Source of the DNA: Gnetum montanum
Lineage: Eukaryota > Streptophyta > Gnetopsida > Gnetales > Gnetaceae
Assembly: GCA_015680685.1 (NCBI GenBank)
Contig: MNCI01033651.1
Coordinates: 146,675-210,674 of the forward strand
Length of the DNA stretch: 64,000 bases
Direction: 5' to 3'
Both the position numbers and the translations under genes were made by a program. A model generated the notes under the pieces. That model made no database searches. It saw only the letters and a program-made list of their open reading frames with translations, and had not been told where the DNA came from. Position 1 is the first letter of the stretch. Each line of letters begins with the position of its first letter. Shown piece after piece: positions 32,938-43,964 of this stretch.

Positions 32938-33993
32938 TCAGGGAATCCCAGGAGATTACCATCACGATTTCTGGCCGAGAGGCGAACACCCTCCTCTTCT
33001 GTTATGGTGACATAAAGGAAGCACAACGTTGGCTCGGCCACGCAGCGGCCCCAATTGCGTTGGTCACCAAGCTACGGGAAGCAAGGCTGATGCATTTATT
33101 CCTGGCTGTAACCCCTGATGCCCTCGCAAGCGAAATGTTAACCCTGGTTAACTCCTTCAGCGAGGGAGCTGAACTATTTTGCACACGCATGCGTCACATG
33201 CATGTAAATTTTGATATCGACGCTCAACTGTTTATTGACCTCTTCGGCGTCCCCTCTGACGATCTTCCCATAGAGGAAAAGTCGAGGAGAAGTGTCAAAT
33301 GTCAGGAAGAGCTGGAGGAGTGGTTGGGGACTAAGAAGAAAACCAAGGGGATCCCTTGTGAAAAGATCGAATTCGAGGTCGCCAAGACTATTTATCCCCT
33401 CTTCCGAGCCCAGGCTTTCCCCAAAACACTCTCGTAGGCGAAGTTCTTTACTATAGAACAAGCCCATATTATGCGAGAGGTGATGAAGGAAGGGACCCAA
33501 TTCGACTGGGCAAGCTATTTTGCTGAGGAGTTACACATTGAAATGATCAGGCTCCGCCAAAAACTCGAGTCTCGTTTTAGTGTGCACTTTGCCTTCTTCA
33601 TAGCTTACCTCCGGCATTTTGCCGAATTTTTGGTTGTCCAGAGGAATGGGGTCTGGGTGCTACAGGACCAAGACCAATTATCCAAACCCTGGATTTCTCA
33701 TCTCTTCGGCACTACTCGGTCACAGTATCCTCCGAAGGGAATTGGGGAGTCGCTGTCTATAACGACTAGGGATTTGGTGGTACCTCGAATGCGGGGCCTT
33801 GACAACGTAGGTGGGGCGCTTCCCACTTACATCGGTGATGTGTCACAAGGGAAGCATCTGGCTGTAGAGATAGTAGATGCCTCGGTTCAGCGTAAAAGGC
33901 CTCACCTAACCGAGTCACCTACGGAACCAGCAAGTGGCACAGACAGAACTGTGCAAGTCAGGGTTCAACGAAGTAAACCTCCGCCTAGAAAGC
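32938..33993 (+). pseudogene. Opposite-strand gene, long central exon with one stop
   Basis: 352 codons from acceptor TTATCAG to donor AAGC|GTAAAG, with a single TAG at 33435-33437; the frame on both sides is the same and the composition does not change, so the stop is recent. The first part reads ITISGREANTLLFCYGDI and continues in mixed alpha/beta-like text; the part after the stop has FFIAYLRHFAEFLVVQRNGV and a basic tail (PPPRKRKD) near the donor. Not recognised; some resemblance in style to plant mobile-domain proteins of transposons, but no motif supports that name. Confidence 0.6.
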
Positions 33994-34085
33994 GTAAAGA
34001 CAGTGAAAGTTATGGCAATTATTGTATTATGCAGCTTTATTCAAGGTATTCTGAATCATTTAAATGTGTTATGTGGCATAAACAG

Positions 34086-34265
34086 GGAGACCTACAGAGC
34101 AGTTGATCCCTAAAATAGGGGCAGTGGTATTACGGCATGGGGAAGGGACCCTAGTTTTGGAAGAGGAGGCCCCGGCTATTAGAATAAGTGACGCACAAAC
34201 CCTTGTGTGTGAGGAGAGAGAGGAGGCAGAAAACGTTGACACACTCCCCACTGTAATAGGCAGAG
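34086..34265 (+). CDS. Opposite-strand gene, short acidic exon
   Basis: Acceptor AAACAG, donor CAGAG|GTAATC, phase 1 at both ends. It encodes 60 residues with an acidic stretch (CEEREEAENVD). The intron before it (33994-34085) is 92 nt and removal keeps the frame. Confidence 0.55.
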
Positions 34266-34335
34266 GTAATCAGTGTATTATAATTTTTAAGGAATTCAAT
34301 TAATAACTTGAAATTTTAACTTAATTACGCTACAG

Positions 34336-34464
34336 ATGAACGAGGTGCATCCCCATCCGCTGTTGTAAGCAGAGTGTGGGGGGAATTCCCTGATAAGTTT
34401 GCCTTCATGGACGGTGTTGTCAATGATATGATTAAGCGCCTCGAGCACGTTGATCCTAGGGCTG
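34336..34464 (+). CDS. Opposite-strand gene, 43-codon exon
   Basis: Acceptor GCTACAG, donor GGCTG|GTATGT, phase 1 at both ends. The frame is too small for a statistical ORF call; it was found by following splice phase. It reads SRVWGEFPDKFAFMDGVV and ends in LEHVDPRA. Confidence 0.55.
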
Positions 34465-34541
34465 GTATGTTACCGCTATAATATGCTTATTTTATTATAA
34501 GATTATAATGTTTATTTACGTTTGATAATATTTGTTATCAG

Positions 34542-35359
34542 GAGCTCGCCTTCGATGGGACCCTATGGAGCCCATTGACCTGGACACAGTCGAGCCTTCA
34601 TCGGACGGCGCGGTTGTGCCACGCAACATTTACGAGGAAATGCGTAAATGTACATTACGCTCGACCCGTTCCTTGTGGGAGAGTCAAAACATCAATGAAG
34701 ACCTCTAGAACAAGCTGCAGAGGTTAGAGAAGGAAAGGATGTCTCTGACCAAAGAGATCGAAGATTTAAGATCGTGATGTGAATTCCTGCAGGCGAGAGG
34801 AACGGATGAAGAGGACTGGCGTATGGTTGTCATTAACTATGCTTGCTACTGGACCGCGGTCAGAAACAGCGTACAAACCAGTCGTGAATTGGTGGAGCAA
34901 AGGATGCAAATAGAGCTCTTGGGCTAGAAGAACCAGGACTGGAAGGACTTTTGCGCAAGTGTCCAAGAGTGGAGACAGAAAGAAAAAGATCATAAGCATC
35001 TGTATAAGCGAGAAAGTATCGCTTATCGTCAGCACTATCGAGATCCTGTCGTTGAAGCTCAATCCTTGCGGGTGTTCCTCGACGTCATTGGTGCATCTAA
35101 GGCCTTCGAGAAGTTGCAGGAGCAAGTGATGGTAAGCGTGTCGCCGGAAAGGGAAATTACTCTTCCTGGGGAAGAGACTACAGTCCCTACTTTCTTCCTT
35201 GAACCACCCCGATGGACTAGTGTGGAGAAGGGGAAGGTGAAAGCTGGAACTAATCTGGGAGATGGAGTTTGGTTTGAGTTAACCAAAGATGAAATTATGC
35301 AACACCTGTGGGTCGGTTTAGACCAACTCCCCTTTGCTACGGATGCAGGACCATCGCGA
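34542..35359 (+). pseudogene. Opposite-strand gene, coiled-coil exon with three stops
   Basis: Acceptor GTTATCAG, donor GCGA|GTAAGT. The frame is continuous in style over 272 codons but holds TAG (34706), TGA (34775) and TAG (34925). Around the first two stops the text is heptad-like (KLQRLEKERMSLTKEIEDL), predicting a coiled coil for dimerisation; the later part is mixed alpha and Pro-rich. All three stops fit a C-to-T change (CAG or CGA). Confidence 0.6.
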
Positions 35360-35437
35360 GTAAGTTTGAATGTTATTAAATTTAAATTTTCTGATTTGTT
35401 TTATCATGGTTTTTGCTTATGTATTTATTGTATGTAG

Positions 35438-35671
35438 GTACAAGGTGTGAATGAAGAAGGTGGACAGGATGAGGAGCATGTTCAGGAAGACGAGCATAAT
35501 GACGCAGACCGTCCTCTTGGGGAGCCAGTGTTAGTGCAAGAGCCCCGTGAAGATGACATCTCTCACGAAGGAATACTCTCTAGAAGGGACGGCCCACTCG
35601 AGGACGATTTGTTAGGCTTAGAGGTGGACTTAAGAGATACAGGCGATAGTGGTACTAGGGGGGATGCGTAA
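35438..35671 (+). CDS. Opposite-strand gene, terminal acidic exon
   Basis: Acceptor TATGTAG, phase 0, open to TAA at 35669. The peptide is strongly acidic (GQDEEHVQEDEHNDADRP), a common kind of disordered tail. It ends with GDA and stop. Confidence 0.55.
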   Translation, partial: VQGVNEEGGQDEEHVQEDEHNDADRPLGEPVLVQEPREDDISHEGILSRRDGPLEDDLLGLEVDLRDTGDSGTRGDA

Positions 35672-36312
35672 TTGTGATTTACGCATGATTTTATTGATGA
35701 AATTGAACAATGGCAATATGAACGTTGGCAAGCTTACTCATGAGATTTTGTTTATGGTTTTTTATTTATGTTATGTTTAACTTTATGTCTTTATTTATAC
35801 AAAGCGTAAAGAAAATTGTTAAAGACTTTGGATAGGTTGCGTTATTATGACTGTAGAATGGAGTAGCTAGTTTAAGGCCATTGCGGGTCGTCACATAGCG
35901 TTTTCGTAAGATATAAATGAATGAATTTGCTAGTTTTAGGCCATTGCGGGCCTTTACTAGTTTTAGGCCATTGCAGGCCATCGCGTACATCTGGGAGTGT
36001 AATTGATAAAAATGTACATATCTGCGTAATTTTGTTAATATGACTAATAGAAGTCAAGAAGCGTAAATAGCGTAAAATGGGGAATATAAATAGCGTAATG
36101 AACAGAAAGCGTAAATATGTATGTATATTAAAGAAAACTGACAATCAACTTTGATAAGCGTAAGCGGAAAACTAGTAAAAGTGTAACGATGCGCATAGAT
36201 ACCACTCAGATCAATCGCTAGCCCGCAATTGTTTCTTTATGGCTTTTACGTTCAACAGTGCGTAAGGGCAAGGAGGTTTATGGCCTGACTCTTCCACATC
36301 GTCCTCTTCTCC
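35672..36312. other. 3' flank of opposite-strand gene; short repeats
   Basis: No gene seen. At 35868-35990 the phrase CTAGTTTTAGGCCATTGC recurs three times. Six GCGTAA-type hexamers occur between 36000 and 36270. On the minus strand the region beyond the protease C-terminus reads on to a stop near 36230. Confidence 0.45.
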
Positions 36313-37050
36313 CTAAAATGGTAAGTCGGCCCAGGCTAGGCTATCATCATTCATTTTGACTTGTTCAGGAATTCGGACATGGGTTTGATCTTTGGGCGTC
36401 TCGATCTCTGAACCCCGTTCTTCCTCTATGTTATTGACAGTCCTAGGAGTTATTTCATCACCATGTATTACTACCTCTCCCCCTACATAAGGGAGGTGTA
36501 TCTCTTGGTGTATTGGTGATGAAACTGCCCTCAGTTGGGCTAGCCAGGACCTCCCTAGAATCAGGTTGAAACCAGGCATCTCCTCGACAACGATGAATGT
36601 GGCATCTGTTGGGAATTAATCTCCTGCCACAAATTCGATATGCATCATTCCCTTGACTTGAACTCGTACCCCGTTGAACAAATTTAGGCATGATGTCATT
36701 GTAGGGCTGATCTAGTTGACCAGGCCCAACTTATCCACTATAGGATAAGGGATGACATTCATAGCCACTGCATCGTCAACGTGTACCCTCCGGATCTGAT
36801 GTTGACCAACCCGGATGGTGATAAACATGGGTTCTATTGTCACTCAACCTTTCTCGGGATCATCTTTGATGGATTCATCGTGAAAGGTCAAAGGGGTTGG
36901 TTTAGGTTGCTCAGTGGTGGGAAGAAGCATGACAGCATGTATCACTTCCTCTTCCGCCGGTAAGCCTTCATCCACAGGTATGGATGTCAGCACACGGACC
37001 ATAGCCTCACGGTGCTTTTGAGATGTCATAAGCAAGTCATAGAGACTCAG
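36313..37050 (-). pseudogene. Aspartic protease region, element B
   Basis: Minus-strand frame with two open pieces in the same phase (37035-36844 and 36579-36313) separated by stops. The protease core reads VHVDDAVAMNVIP at about 36740-36790, where Ty3 proteases have D-(S/T/N)-G-(S/A); the first Asp is kept and the Gly is Ala, so activity is doubtful. The C-terminal signature NLILGRSWLAQLRAV (36530-36575) is typical of Tat proteases. The stretch 37050-37577 links it to gag and is Pro/Lys rich. Confidence 0.75.
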
Positions 37051-37577
37051 CGTTGTGTTCTTCTGTTTCAGAGCTTGCTTGACTTGCGTAAATGCGTCGA
37101 GGAGGTCCCATTCTCAGCTGGGTTGCTTATCTCCTCTGTCTTCTTCCATTCGCCCTAAGAGAAGAATCTCCCGAGGCGGAATAGCGTCAATCGAAGGGCT
37201 GTGTTTCTTCCTGCTGAGGGGAGGTGGCTATGTTTTTGTACCCTTGTCTTGCCCATAAGGTGCGGGCGCAGGGACAGAGGCCAGGGGCCTAGGCTTAGCG
37301 AAGCCTAGCGTAGAGTGGTTTTTAGTGGTATTAATTGACGCATCTCCTTCCTTTTTTTATTGGGTGGCGATTGATGGTTTTGTTTAGAAGCTTGCCCTTG
37401 CATAAAAGGGGCAGTCGGTGGTTTTGGTACCCTAAGGATAAAAGGCACCTTAGGAGTGGGCGCAGACGTGGCCGCGGTTTTATTGTTAATGTGAGACCGG
37501 GTTAGGGCTGAAGAGGGTGCCCGAATAATAAAGGGTGGCCTTGAGACATCGCTAACTTCCGGTGAAAAACTTGCCCC

Positions 37578-40009
37578 CTAGGGTGAACTGGTAGGCACGC
37601 ATAAAACAAAGGGTTGTTTAGGCGGTACCTTCCCTTCACTGTCCGTACTTACCAAGTTGATGGTGTACGGTGCGTTATTTGTGTTTAACGGGTCTTTGTA
37701 CACATGCAACGCCTGGTTTTCGGGACGTGTTGGACTACTGCCGTCTAGTTTCAGAGAACCATCGTCAATCATGCGTTGAATGTCGTCCTTCAACGCCCAG
37801 CAGTAATTAGTATCATGACCACACAACTGATGGTAGTCACAAAAACGGTCTAGCCTAAAAGACTTTGGAACTGGTGGTTCATTAGGTAGGGCTAAAGAAG
37901 GATTCTTCAACAATTCATAATGACGCCTGTGATGTTGCAGAGCTTCTTCGGATACCTTTTTATTCTGAATGTATCCTACCCCTAATAATTGTTTCAATAG
38001 TTCCGAATGCTTTATAGGCAGGGCTATGTATTTTGAGCGATCTTTGCGCTTGAAGTTTGGCTTTGACTGGGGGGCTTTTCAGAGGCAGGTGTGTCTTGGC
38101 CGATGCTACTTGCACTAGCCATGGTCTCGGCAGACCCTGTGGGTGCCTTCTTGTTATTCTTGTTTTTAGCGCCCTCAGCCAGCGCAGCTACTATTGTCGT
38201 TGTTGCTTTACCCTTGTCTTTACCCTTATTATTGGCATTTTTATAGGCCACATACGCCGGGTCTTTACTAGCCTCAGCAGCATCTTGGATGCTCCTAGTT
38301 TGGGTGAAAGCCTGACTCAAGGAGTTAGGGGCAAGGTAATACAGTTTAGACTTGATGAAGTCGTTAACTACTCCTTTGAAAATAGCTAGCAGATGGGCTT
38401 CCACGATAGGCTCACGAATATCATTCAAAGTAGCGCTCCATCGCTGTATAAACTTCTAGACTGGTGGGTCTTGCTTCACTCCCATAAGTTGGTCTAGCAT
38501 GACTTCTGGCTTTAAATTGTACTTAAAGCGAGTCACAAATTATGTTAGGAGCTCTTCCAAGGTTGAGATGGAAGAGCAAGGGAGCGCTCGATACCAGTTC
38601 AAAGCTTTCCCTGCTAGAGACATTGCAAAGACACGGATAATCGTATGAGGCCATTGCAACAATAACAAGGATTCAGACCTGAAGGTAACAAGGTGAGCAT
38701 TAGGATCTCCTTCCCCATTATATTTAGTAAAATGGGGCAACGACATCCCTAGAGGCAACGACAGCATAGGAACCACTGGGCTGATAGGATCATCCTGGTA
38801 GAAATCCATGACCTATATCGTATCAAAGCCAGCAGCTTTAAGGTGCCTAACCTCCTCGGTGAGGGTCTGAATAAGCGAAAAAGCTTGATCCAGACTTGGT
38901 GATGAAGAAGTCTGCGTGGGAGGAGCAGGGGGTTGGACTGAAAGGGCAGTGCCAGGTAATGGGAATGGAGCGATGGTTTGATTGACAGGTGGTGCTGCAG
39001 GGACTATCCCCGCGGACGGAGCTGCCTGTGAAAACCACCACCCACCAGGCTGAGCAGAGAAATTGGCTATCGCCTGATGTGTAGGATGGAGATTGTAAGG
39101 GTATTGTGCATTTATCTGCGGGACATGCATGGTAGGTGTGGCTAAGGGTTGCACACCATACAACACAGATTGATCCGGTTGTGCAACAGGCATGATCCAT
39201 TGACCAGCCATGGGTTGTTGAACGGATCGCTGCGATTGAATAGTGGTTGCGATCTGTTGCCTTGCAATGGGTTGCATCGGATTTTGCACCGGGTGGGTTA
39301 TAGGTGTGGTATGAGGTTGCACGTGGGGAATGAAATGAGGTGCGGTAGACGCAGGTACCACCAATGGAATATTGATTACATGTGGCGATGAGACTGCCCC
39401 CATGTTATTTTGAGATGGTATTTGTACTTACAAGACTGAGGATTGCATAGTGACCTATGGGATGATAGGAATATGGGTTTGGGTAGTCATGACTGAGTTG
39501 AGATGGGTGGCTTCTCTAGTGACAAGAAACAGGGGATTTATGTATGTATGGGGGCTGAGGGTATGGTATGAATCCGCGTGTTCAGATTGGGCTGCAAATT
39601 CATCTTCCTCTTCTTCCCCGTTTTGAGGTTCTAGGATGGACCCTGTAGTCTGACTCCTAGCCATAACCAGTTGGGTCAGGAGTTCATGATAATGTTCGGT
39701 CAAGGGGATAATGTCATAGATGGTAGGGGTGAAATCTTGGCACCCTCTGTGGATCAGCTCATAATTTCATTTTGCCTCAATCTCCGCTCGGCTAAGAGCG
39801 AGCTTTACCTGGATCTTAATGCAAATGAAATTGTACTCTTCAGGAGTCACGACAGTGAATGCAGGATCCTTGCCCTGTAACCTCAACGAACGACGCGATG
39901 GTCCCTGAGGTCCTATTGCGCTGAAAGCTGGTCCAGGAATGGGACTTACGGATGTGGCACCCAAGTTGGTGGTGATCATAGCGGCAGTGGTTGCATATGC
40001 AGAATCCAT
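37578..40009 (-). pseudogene. Tat-like gag polyprotein, element B
   Basis: One frame runs from ATG at 40009 to 38024 with a few in-frame stops, then shifts by one for 37997-37578. N-terminal segment 40009-39767; a Pro/Gln/Ala-rich middle (39403-38813); the capsid-like retrotransposon gag domain at 38809-38024, with LPHFTKYNGEGDPNAHL, LAGKALNWYRALP, FVTRFKYN and KFIQRW; and the Tat-type segment FCDYHQLCGHDTNYCWALK near 37850, a Cys/His motif. Stops include a TAG before KFIQRW that was probably CAG. Gag would assemble the virus-like particle. Element C carries a decayed relative. Confidence 0.85.
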
Positions 40010-40234
40010 TTCTCAAATAGGTTAATGAAAATAAACAACAAGATCTAAAAGGCGACGGTCAAACAGAATTATGATTGGGCTTTTTACCGTGTAGGATTCC
40101 AAAGGAATCGTTGCTGTGACCAATCTACACCACACGATTTTGTAAACTTCCCTACAGGTATTATGTTTACGTTTTTATAGACATGGGTATGGATCGCTTA
40201 TAGGGCTACTAGTAAAATATGGATCGGAGGTTCA

Positions 40235-40253
40235 GGCCCTCCTTCTAGCACCA
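40235..40253 (-). promoter_or_regulatory. Primer-binding site of element B
   Basis: Minus strand TGGTGCTAGAAGGAGGGCC, six bases from the LTR end. The tRNA partner is not identified. It matches the site of element A except for one A/G difference in the first 17 bases. Confidence 0.65.
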
Positions 40254-40259
40254 GAAAAC

Positions 40260-41758
40260 TGTAACGACGAAAAACGTCAGTCGCTGGAAAATACCAAACG
40301 AAAATTCATGTACACAGTCTTAACCATGGATCCGTGCGAGGGCCGTGCTGGAGAAAATGAATCTGTGGTGCCCTAAACGGTCTTGTCAATCAGACAAGGA
40401 CCTACGTAATCAGTAAATTGACGAATATCATGATAATATGCGTATTATATAGATATTCCACGAAACAAACCAATCCAATGAATCGTAAGAGGAGTAGAAA
40501 ACGATGTAAATAAATCAAAACAATGACAACATCAACGCGACAGGGAGGATCAGATTTAGGAAAGTGCGCAATTCCAAGATTTATGTTTTGGCTCGAAAAC
40601 TGAGTATATCATATACAAAGTTCCCATAGTAGACTCCGCTTATCTTGGGCGAAGTATACATAAAATAACAAGAAAACTGTTCAAAAAGGAGTACAGAATG
40701 AAGCTCGGTCTACCTCGTAAGCCAAGCATGGGATGCAAGGAAGGTCAAGCCTGGATGTCTATCGATCAACTGTTTCTGATCAATAAACTTTGCCAACCGC
40801 ACCAGATGATCTCTTGATCTCTGATCTACTCCTTTTGCCTTCGGTAGTTTCTGCTCAAAGCTGCTAATGATCGCCAATGGAGAGAAGTGTATTTTCGCCA
40901 AAAGACTGATTGCTCCTGCTGCCAATGCTCAACAATGTCTTCTGTCTTCTATCTCGGTGACACGTGTCTCGAACTTTCAGAATGTTGTTGACTTGGCAAA
41001 CTTCGTGTTGAAACTAGTCATGCCACATCACATTTTTGAAAAAGAGGGCAAAGTATGCTGTCAACCACTCTTGCTGAGGCCGCTTCATGATTACGTTGCG
41101 ATACGCTGATGAGTGTATTGTGCGTATGGATAGCAGGTGCGTGTCGGGTACTGCTTTAGTTGACTTTAGGCTATATTATGCTCGTTTACGCTACGTAGCG
41201 TGGCAGAGCGTAATAGAGCGTAGAAGTAGTTAACTCAAGCTGTTTTACGCTCATTTACACCGCGAAGCGTAATAGAGCGTCAAACATAGTCAACTTTATA
41301 ATAAGTTACGCTTGTTTACGCTGTGTAGCGTAATAAGTGTAAAGTGACCAATCTGCAAAAAGGGAGAAATCAATCTGCCGCGCTTCTTTGGACTCTGACT
41401 TTGACTTTCTGGGAGCTCATTACGCTGCTCTGCGTAATGGAGCATAAACTCAGCCCTAAACAAAAGACTTAGCAGAATATTCGACAAGTCTTAAACCTTA
41501 AACTTCGTCAAAATCATTGAAGTAAGTTACTTTCTGATATCGGGCTATGTTAAACAGAGTTACGTTGAGGGACACTACGCTATGTTGCGTAATGTAGCGT
41601 AAAGAGAAAACAAAGTAAGGTTGAAATTTGCAAGAAACTTGGAGACTTGATGTTGCGCACCTCTTTACCTTGCTCTGTCTTCTGGATTTTTTTTGCAAAC
41701 TTTCGCCTAAATCGTGAATCTTCGCCTTAGGCCAATCCGCAATTTTCATGGTGTTTCA
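40260..41758 (-). repeat. 5' LTR of element B
   Basis: 1499 bp. Compared with the 3' LTR it lacks about 108 bp between GTCTTCT (about 40940) and CGGTGACACG (40955), which removes the TATA box region. The target-site copy CCAAG follows at 41759-41763. Confidence 0.9.
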
Positions 41759-41763
41759 CCAAG

Positions 41764-41941
41764 CACCGCTTTTAGAGAGGGTATTCCTTGATTATATAGC
41801 ATCAGGGTCTTCTTGGTGGATACTAAATGATTGTTCCTCCTACTCTGCATGTTGTTCGATAGGAACTTGTCCTTTACCTCTCCTAGGTCATTTGATCACA
41901 CCTTGAGTAGGACCTTTCTGTTGTCTGCGTTTCGAGGCCAT
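41764..41941 (-). pseudogene. Athila-like ORF2, N-terminal part
   Basis: A basic start MASKRRQQKGPTQGVIK at 41941, then a TAG and further code, interrupted by insertion of element B. It continues at 20058. The start ATG is well placed, with the presumed non-coding 2 kb upstream. Confidence 0.5.
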
Positions 41942-43964
41942 CTACAATCACACGGAACCAATTATTAGTAAGGTTGTTACCAAAGTTAGGTTATACCTTA
42001 TTGCTTGCTTTAATAAATTTACTTTATTTCTATGTGATGTTAATTATTGGAAGAACATGTCCCTGAAAGATTATAGTGTTGAGTCCTCTTTGCTTAGGTG
42101 GTTTCCAAATTTAATTTTCTGTTATAGCTAAGGGAATGAAATTATTTTTGACATAGTCTATTCTTAATTCTACAACTAATTACCCTTAAAGATGTCCTTC
42201 AGGCGATGATGAATTTCAAAAAAATTTATGCACTGTATGCACTATTCGACGTGTGTCCCTCCCCCACGACTAAGTTGAACACTCTGGGTTCAAGTAGGTT
42301 CAAACGGAATGAAAATCAGAGTATCAGCGAGCAAGTTATGGATATGAAAGCAAGGGATGCGTAATCACGAGTCATAGAGAGGAATTGAAAAACTTCCCCT
42401 ACGTGAACAATTGCAAATGATGTTGATTAGCATAGGGGGGTCATGTATATATATTTTCATTGAAGTTAGGGAACTTAGAGAATGTACCGAATTTTTAATA
42501 TTTCTTTGAAATTAAATGATGTAAGCTAAGGACATATAGACGATTGTTAAGGGGTTCTCAGGTAATTAGATGGTTTTAAAGGCATGAATAATGATCTATG
42601 AGGTTTATCAATAAGGACCTTGGGTGATAGAGAAAAAGGCTATGTGATGATTCATAGGGACGTTGAACTGGAGGGATAGTAATAAGGGAAAGAATATCAT
42701 GAACACTACGCTAAGGGTAATAAATGGTGTGTGTGAGCTGTGTCATAAGTGAAAATTACAAAAGATTAAAAAAGTGGATCCTCCCCAAAGCAAGTTCCAA
42801 CCTATAATGCCCTTGTGTAACCCCACTTAAAGTGTCTGTGGGCACTAGAAGGGTTTGATGTAATCCGCACTAACTCCACAAAACACACACATGTAAATAT
42901 CACCAGAATGAGATGAAAATTATATGCTACATGGGACACGAGCTACAATTACACGAACAATGAGATGAGACAAACTATAGAAAGGGATCGTAGAGATTGG
43001 GACATGAGGTAACTGACCCAGGACACAGTGAATCCTACATGTAAAGCATGATTAAGGTGTCATTACCCCATCATTCCAAGATCAAGACCAACTCTAGCCC
43101 TCTAATTAGTGACATCGCAATGTTTCATCCCATGATGAGAAACTATGAGAGTACCATAACAACAAGGCATACGATCACTTGGCGTTTTGTTCAAGGGAGG
43201 AGTGATTTTTGTTTGGTGGCACTTCCTTTTTCTTTTTCTTTTTCATTTCTTTTTTTTCTTTTTGAATACTGAATCCAGAGAAGCTATCAACCTTCAAGCA
43301 TGGGTGCATGTCTTTCCAGTGGAACTCCCTAGAACAACGTTTGATTTTTGAGTGTCCTTTTGATTACTCTTACTCCCATTTTTCATTAGATCTACAAAGA
43401 TCTTAGTACAACCAGGTTGCATGATAACTCCCATAGACGTCACCAAAGAGAATCCACAAGTCCCCTTGATGTCACATCCTAATCATTCCCTCTTGGTCCA
43501 TCCTTCTTCATTCTGGGTACAATTAACACAAAATTAATTTTAAGTTTTAAGAATGTCAAGAATATCACTGTACCCTTGAACAGAACCTCTTATTTGTAGA
43601 GTGGATGAGTGGGTGTAATGGGCTCACTGTTCCAAATAATTGATCACACATGACTTAATAACATAGAACACACCTTAACCAATGATCCACATGAGTGTTT
43701 TATTCATAGATGATATTACTTACAAAAACGTAAAAAGACAAAAACACAAAAAGATAAAAAGATAAGACAAAAAAATTGAAAAATGAAAAACTGGAAAACA
43801 AAAATTGAAAAATCAAAGAAAATAAAAATGGTTATTAATCCTGCTTGTTATTTAGAATGGGGGATATCCCTCATAGCTAAATGGTTGAGGATGGCACAGA
43901 TTAATAACTGATGGCTAGGATCCTTGCATTTTGAAAGTATTTTGGCTTGGTCATATTTACTCAA
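41942..43964 (-). other. Gene-poor interior of Athila-like element, pol absent
   Basis: About 2 kb between gag and ORF2 with no RT, integrase or protease motif on either strand. It holds a pyrimidine run (43225-43262) and a purine-rich stretch (about 43720-43820, repeated AAAAGATAAAA). It may be filler captured when pol was lost. Confidence 0.55.

Larger units (their letters stand above)
26926..35671 (+). pseudogene. Multi-exon gene antisense to element B pol, unknown product
   Basis: A spliced gene on the strand opposite to element B, between its protease and RT. Proposed exons: 26926-27155, an exon pair A (32016-32465) and B (32554-32828) whose unit is repeated upstream, then 32938-33993, 34086-34265, 34336-34464, 34542-35359 and 35438-35671, ending in TAA. 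Every intron is GT..AG, 70-290 nt long in the unique part, and the frame is kept at each junction (phases 2, 2, 1, 1, 1, 1, 0 in order; the first join assumes splicing to any A exon). Four in-frame stops (33435 TAG, 34706 TAG, 34775 TGA, 34925 TAG) break it; each could be a former CAG or CGA. No ATG is visible in the first exon. The product is not recognised. Antisense ORFs are known in some Tat-lineage elements, usually near an LTR; placement inside pol is unusual. Confidence 0.7.
20064..41758 (-). mobile_element. Tat-like Ty3 element B, 21.7 kb, nested
   Basis: LTRs at 20064-21745 and 40260-41758 start TGTAA(T/C)GA and end (A/G)TTTCA. Target-site copies are CCAGG (20059-20063) and CCAAG (41759-41763), one transition apart. 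In minus-strand order the element has 5' LTR, primer-binding site, gag, protease, an opposite-strand spliced gene with a 970-bp tandem array, RT, RNase H1, archaeal-type RNase H, integrase, a minisatellite, polypurine tract and 3' LTR. The RT-RNaseH-aRNaseH-integrase order is the Tat-lineage signature. All retroelement ORFs have stops or frameshifts. Differences between the two LTRs are mostly transitions. Confidence 0.9.

Noticed and set aside
38057-39391. Plus-strand frames of 80-110 codons over element B gag
   Set aside because: Complement of the gag frame, with no features of their own.
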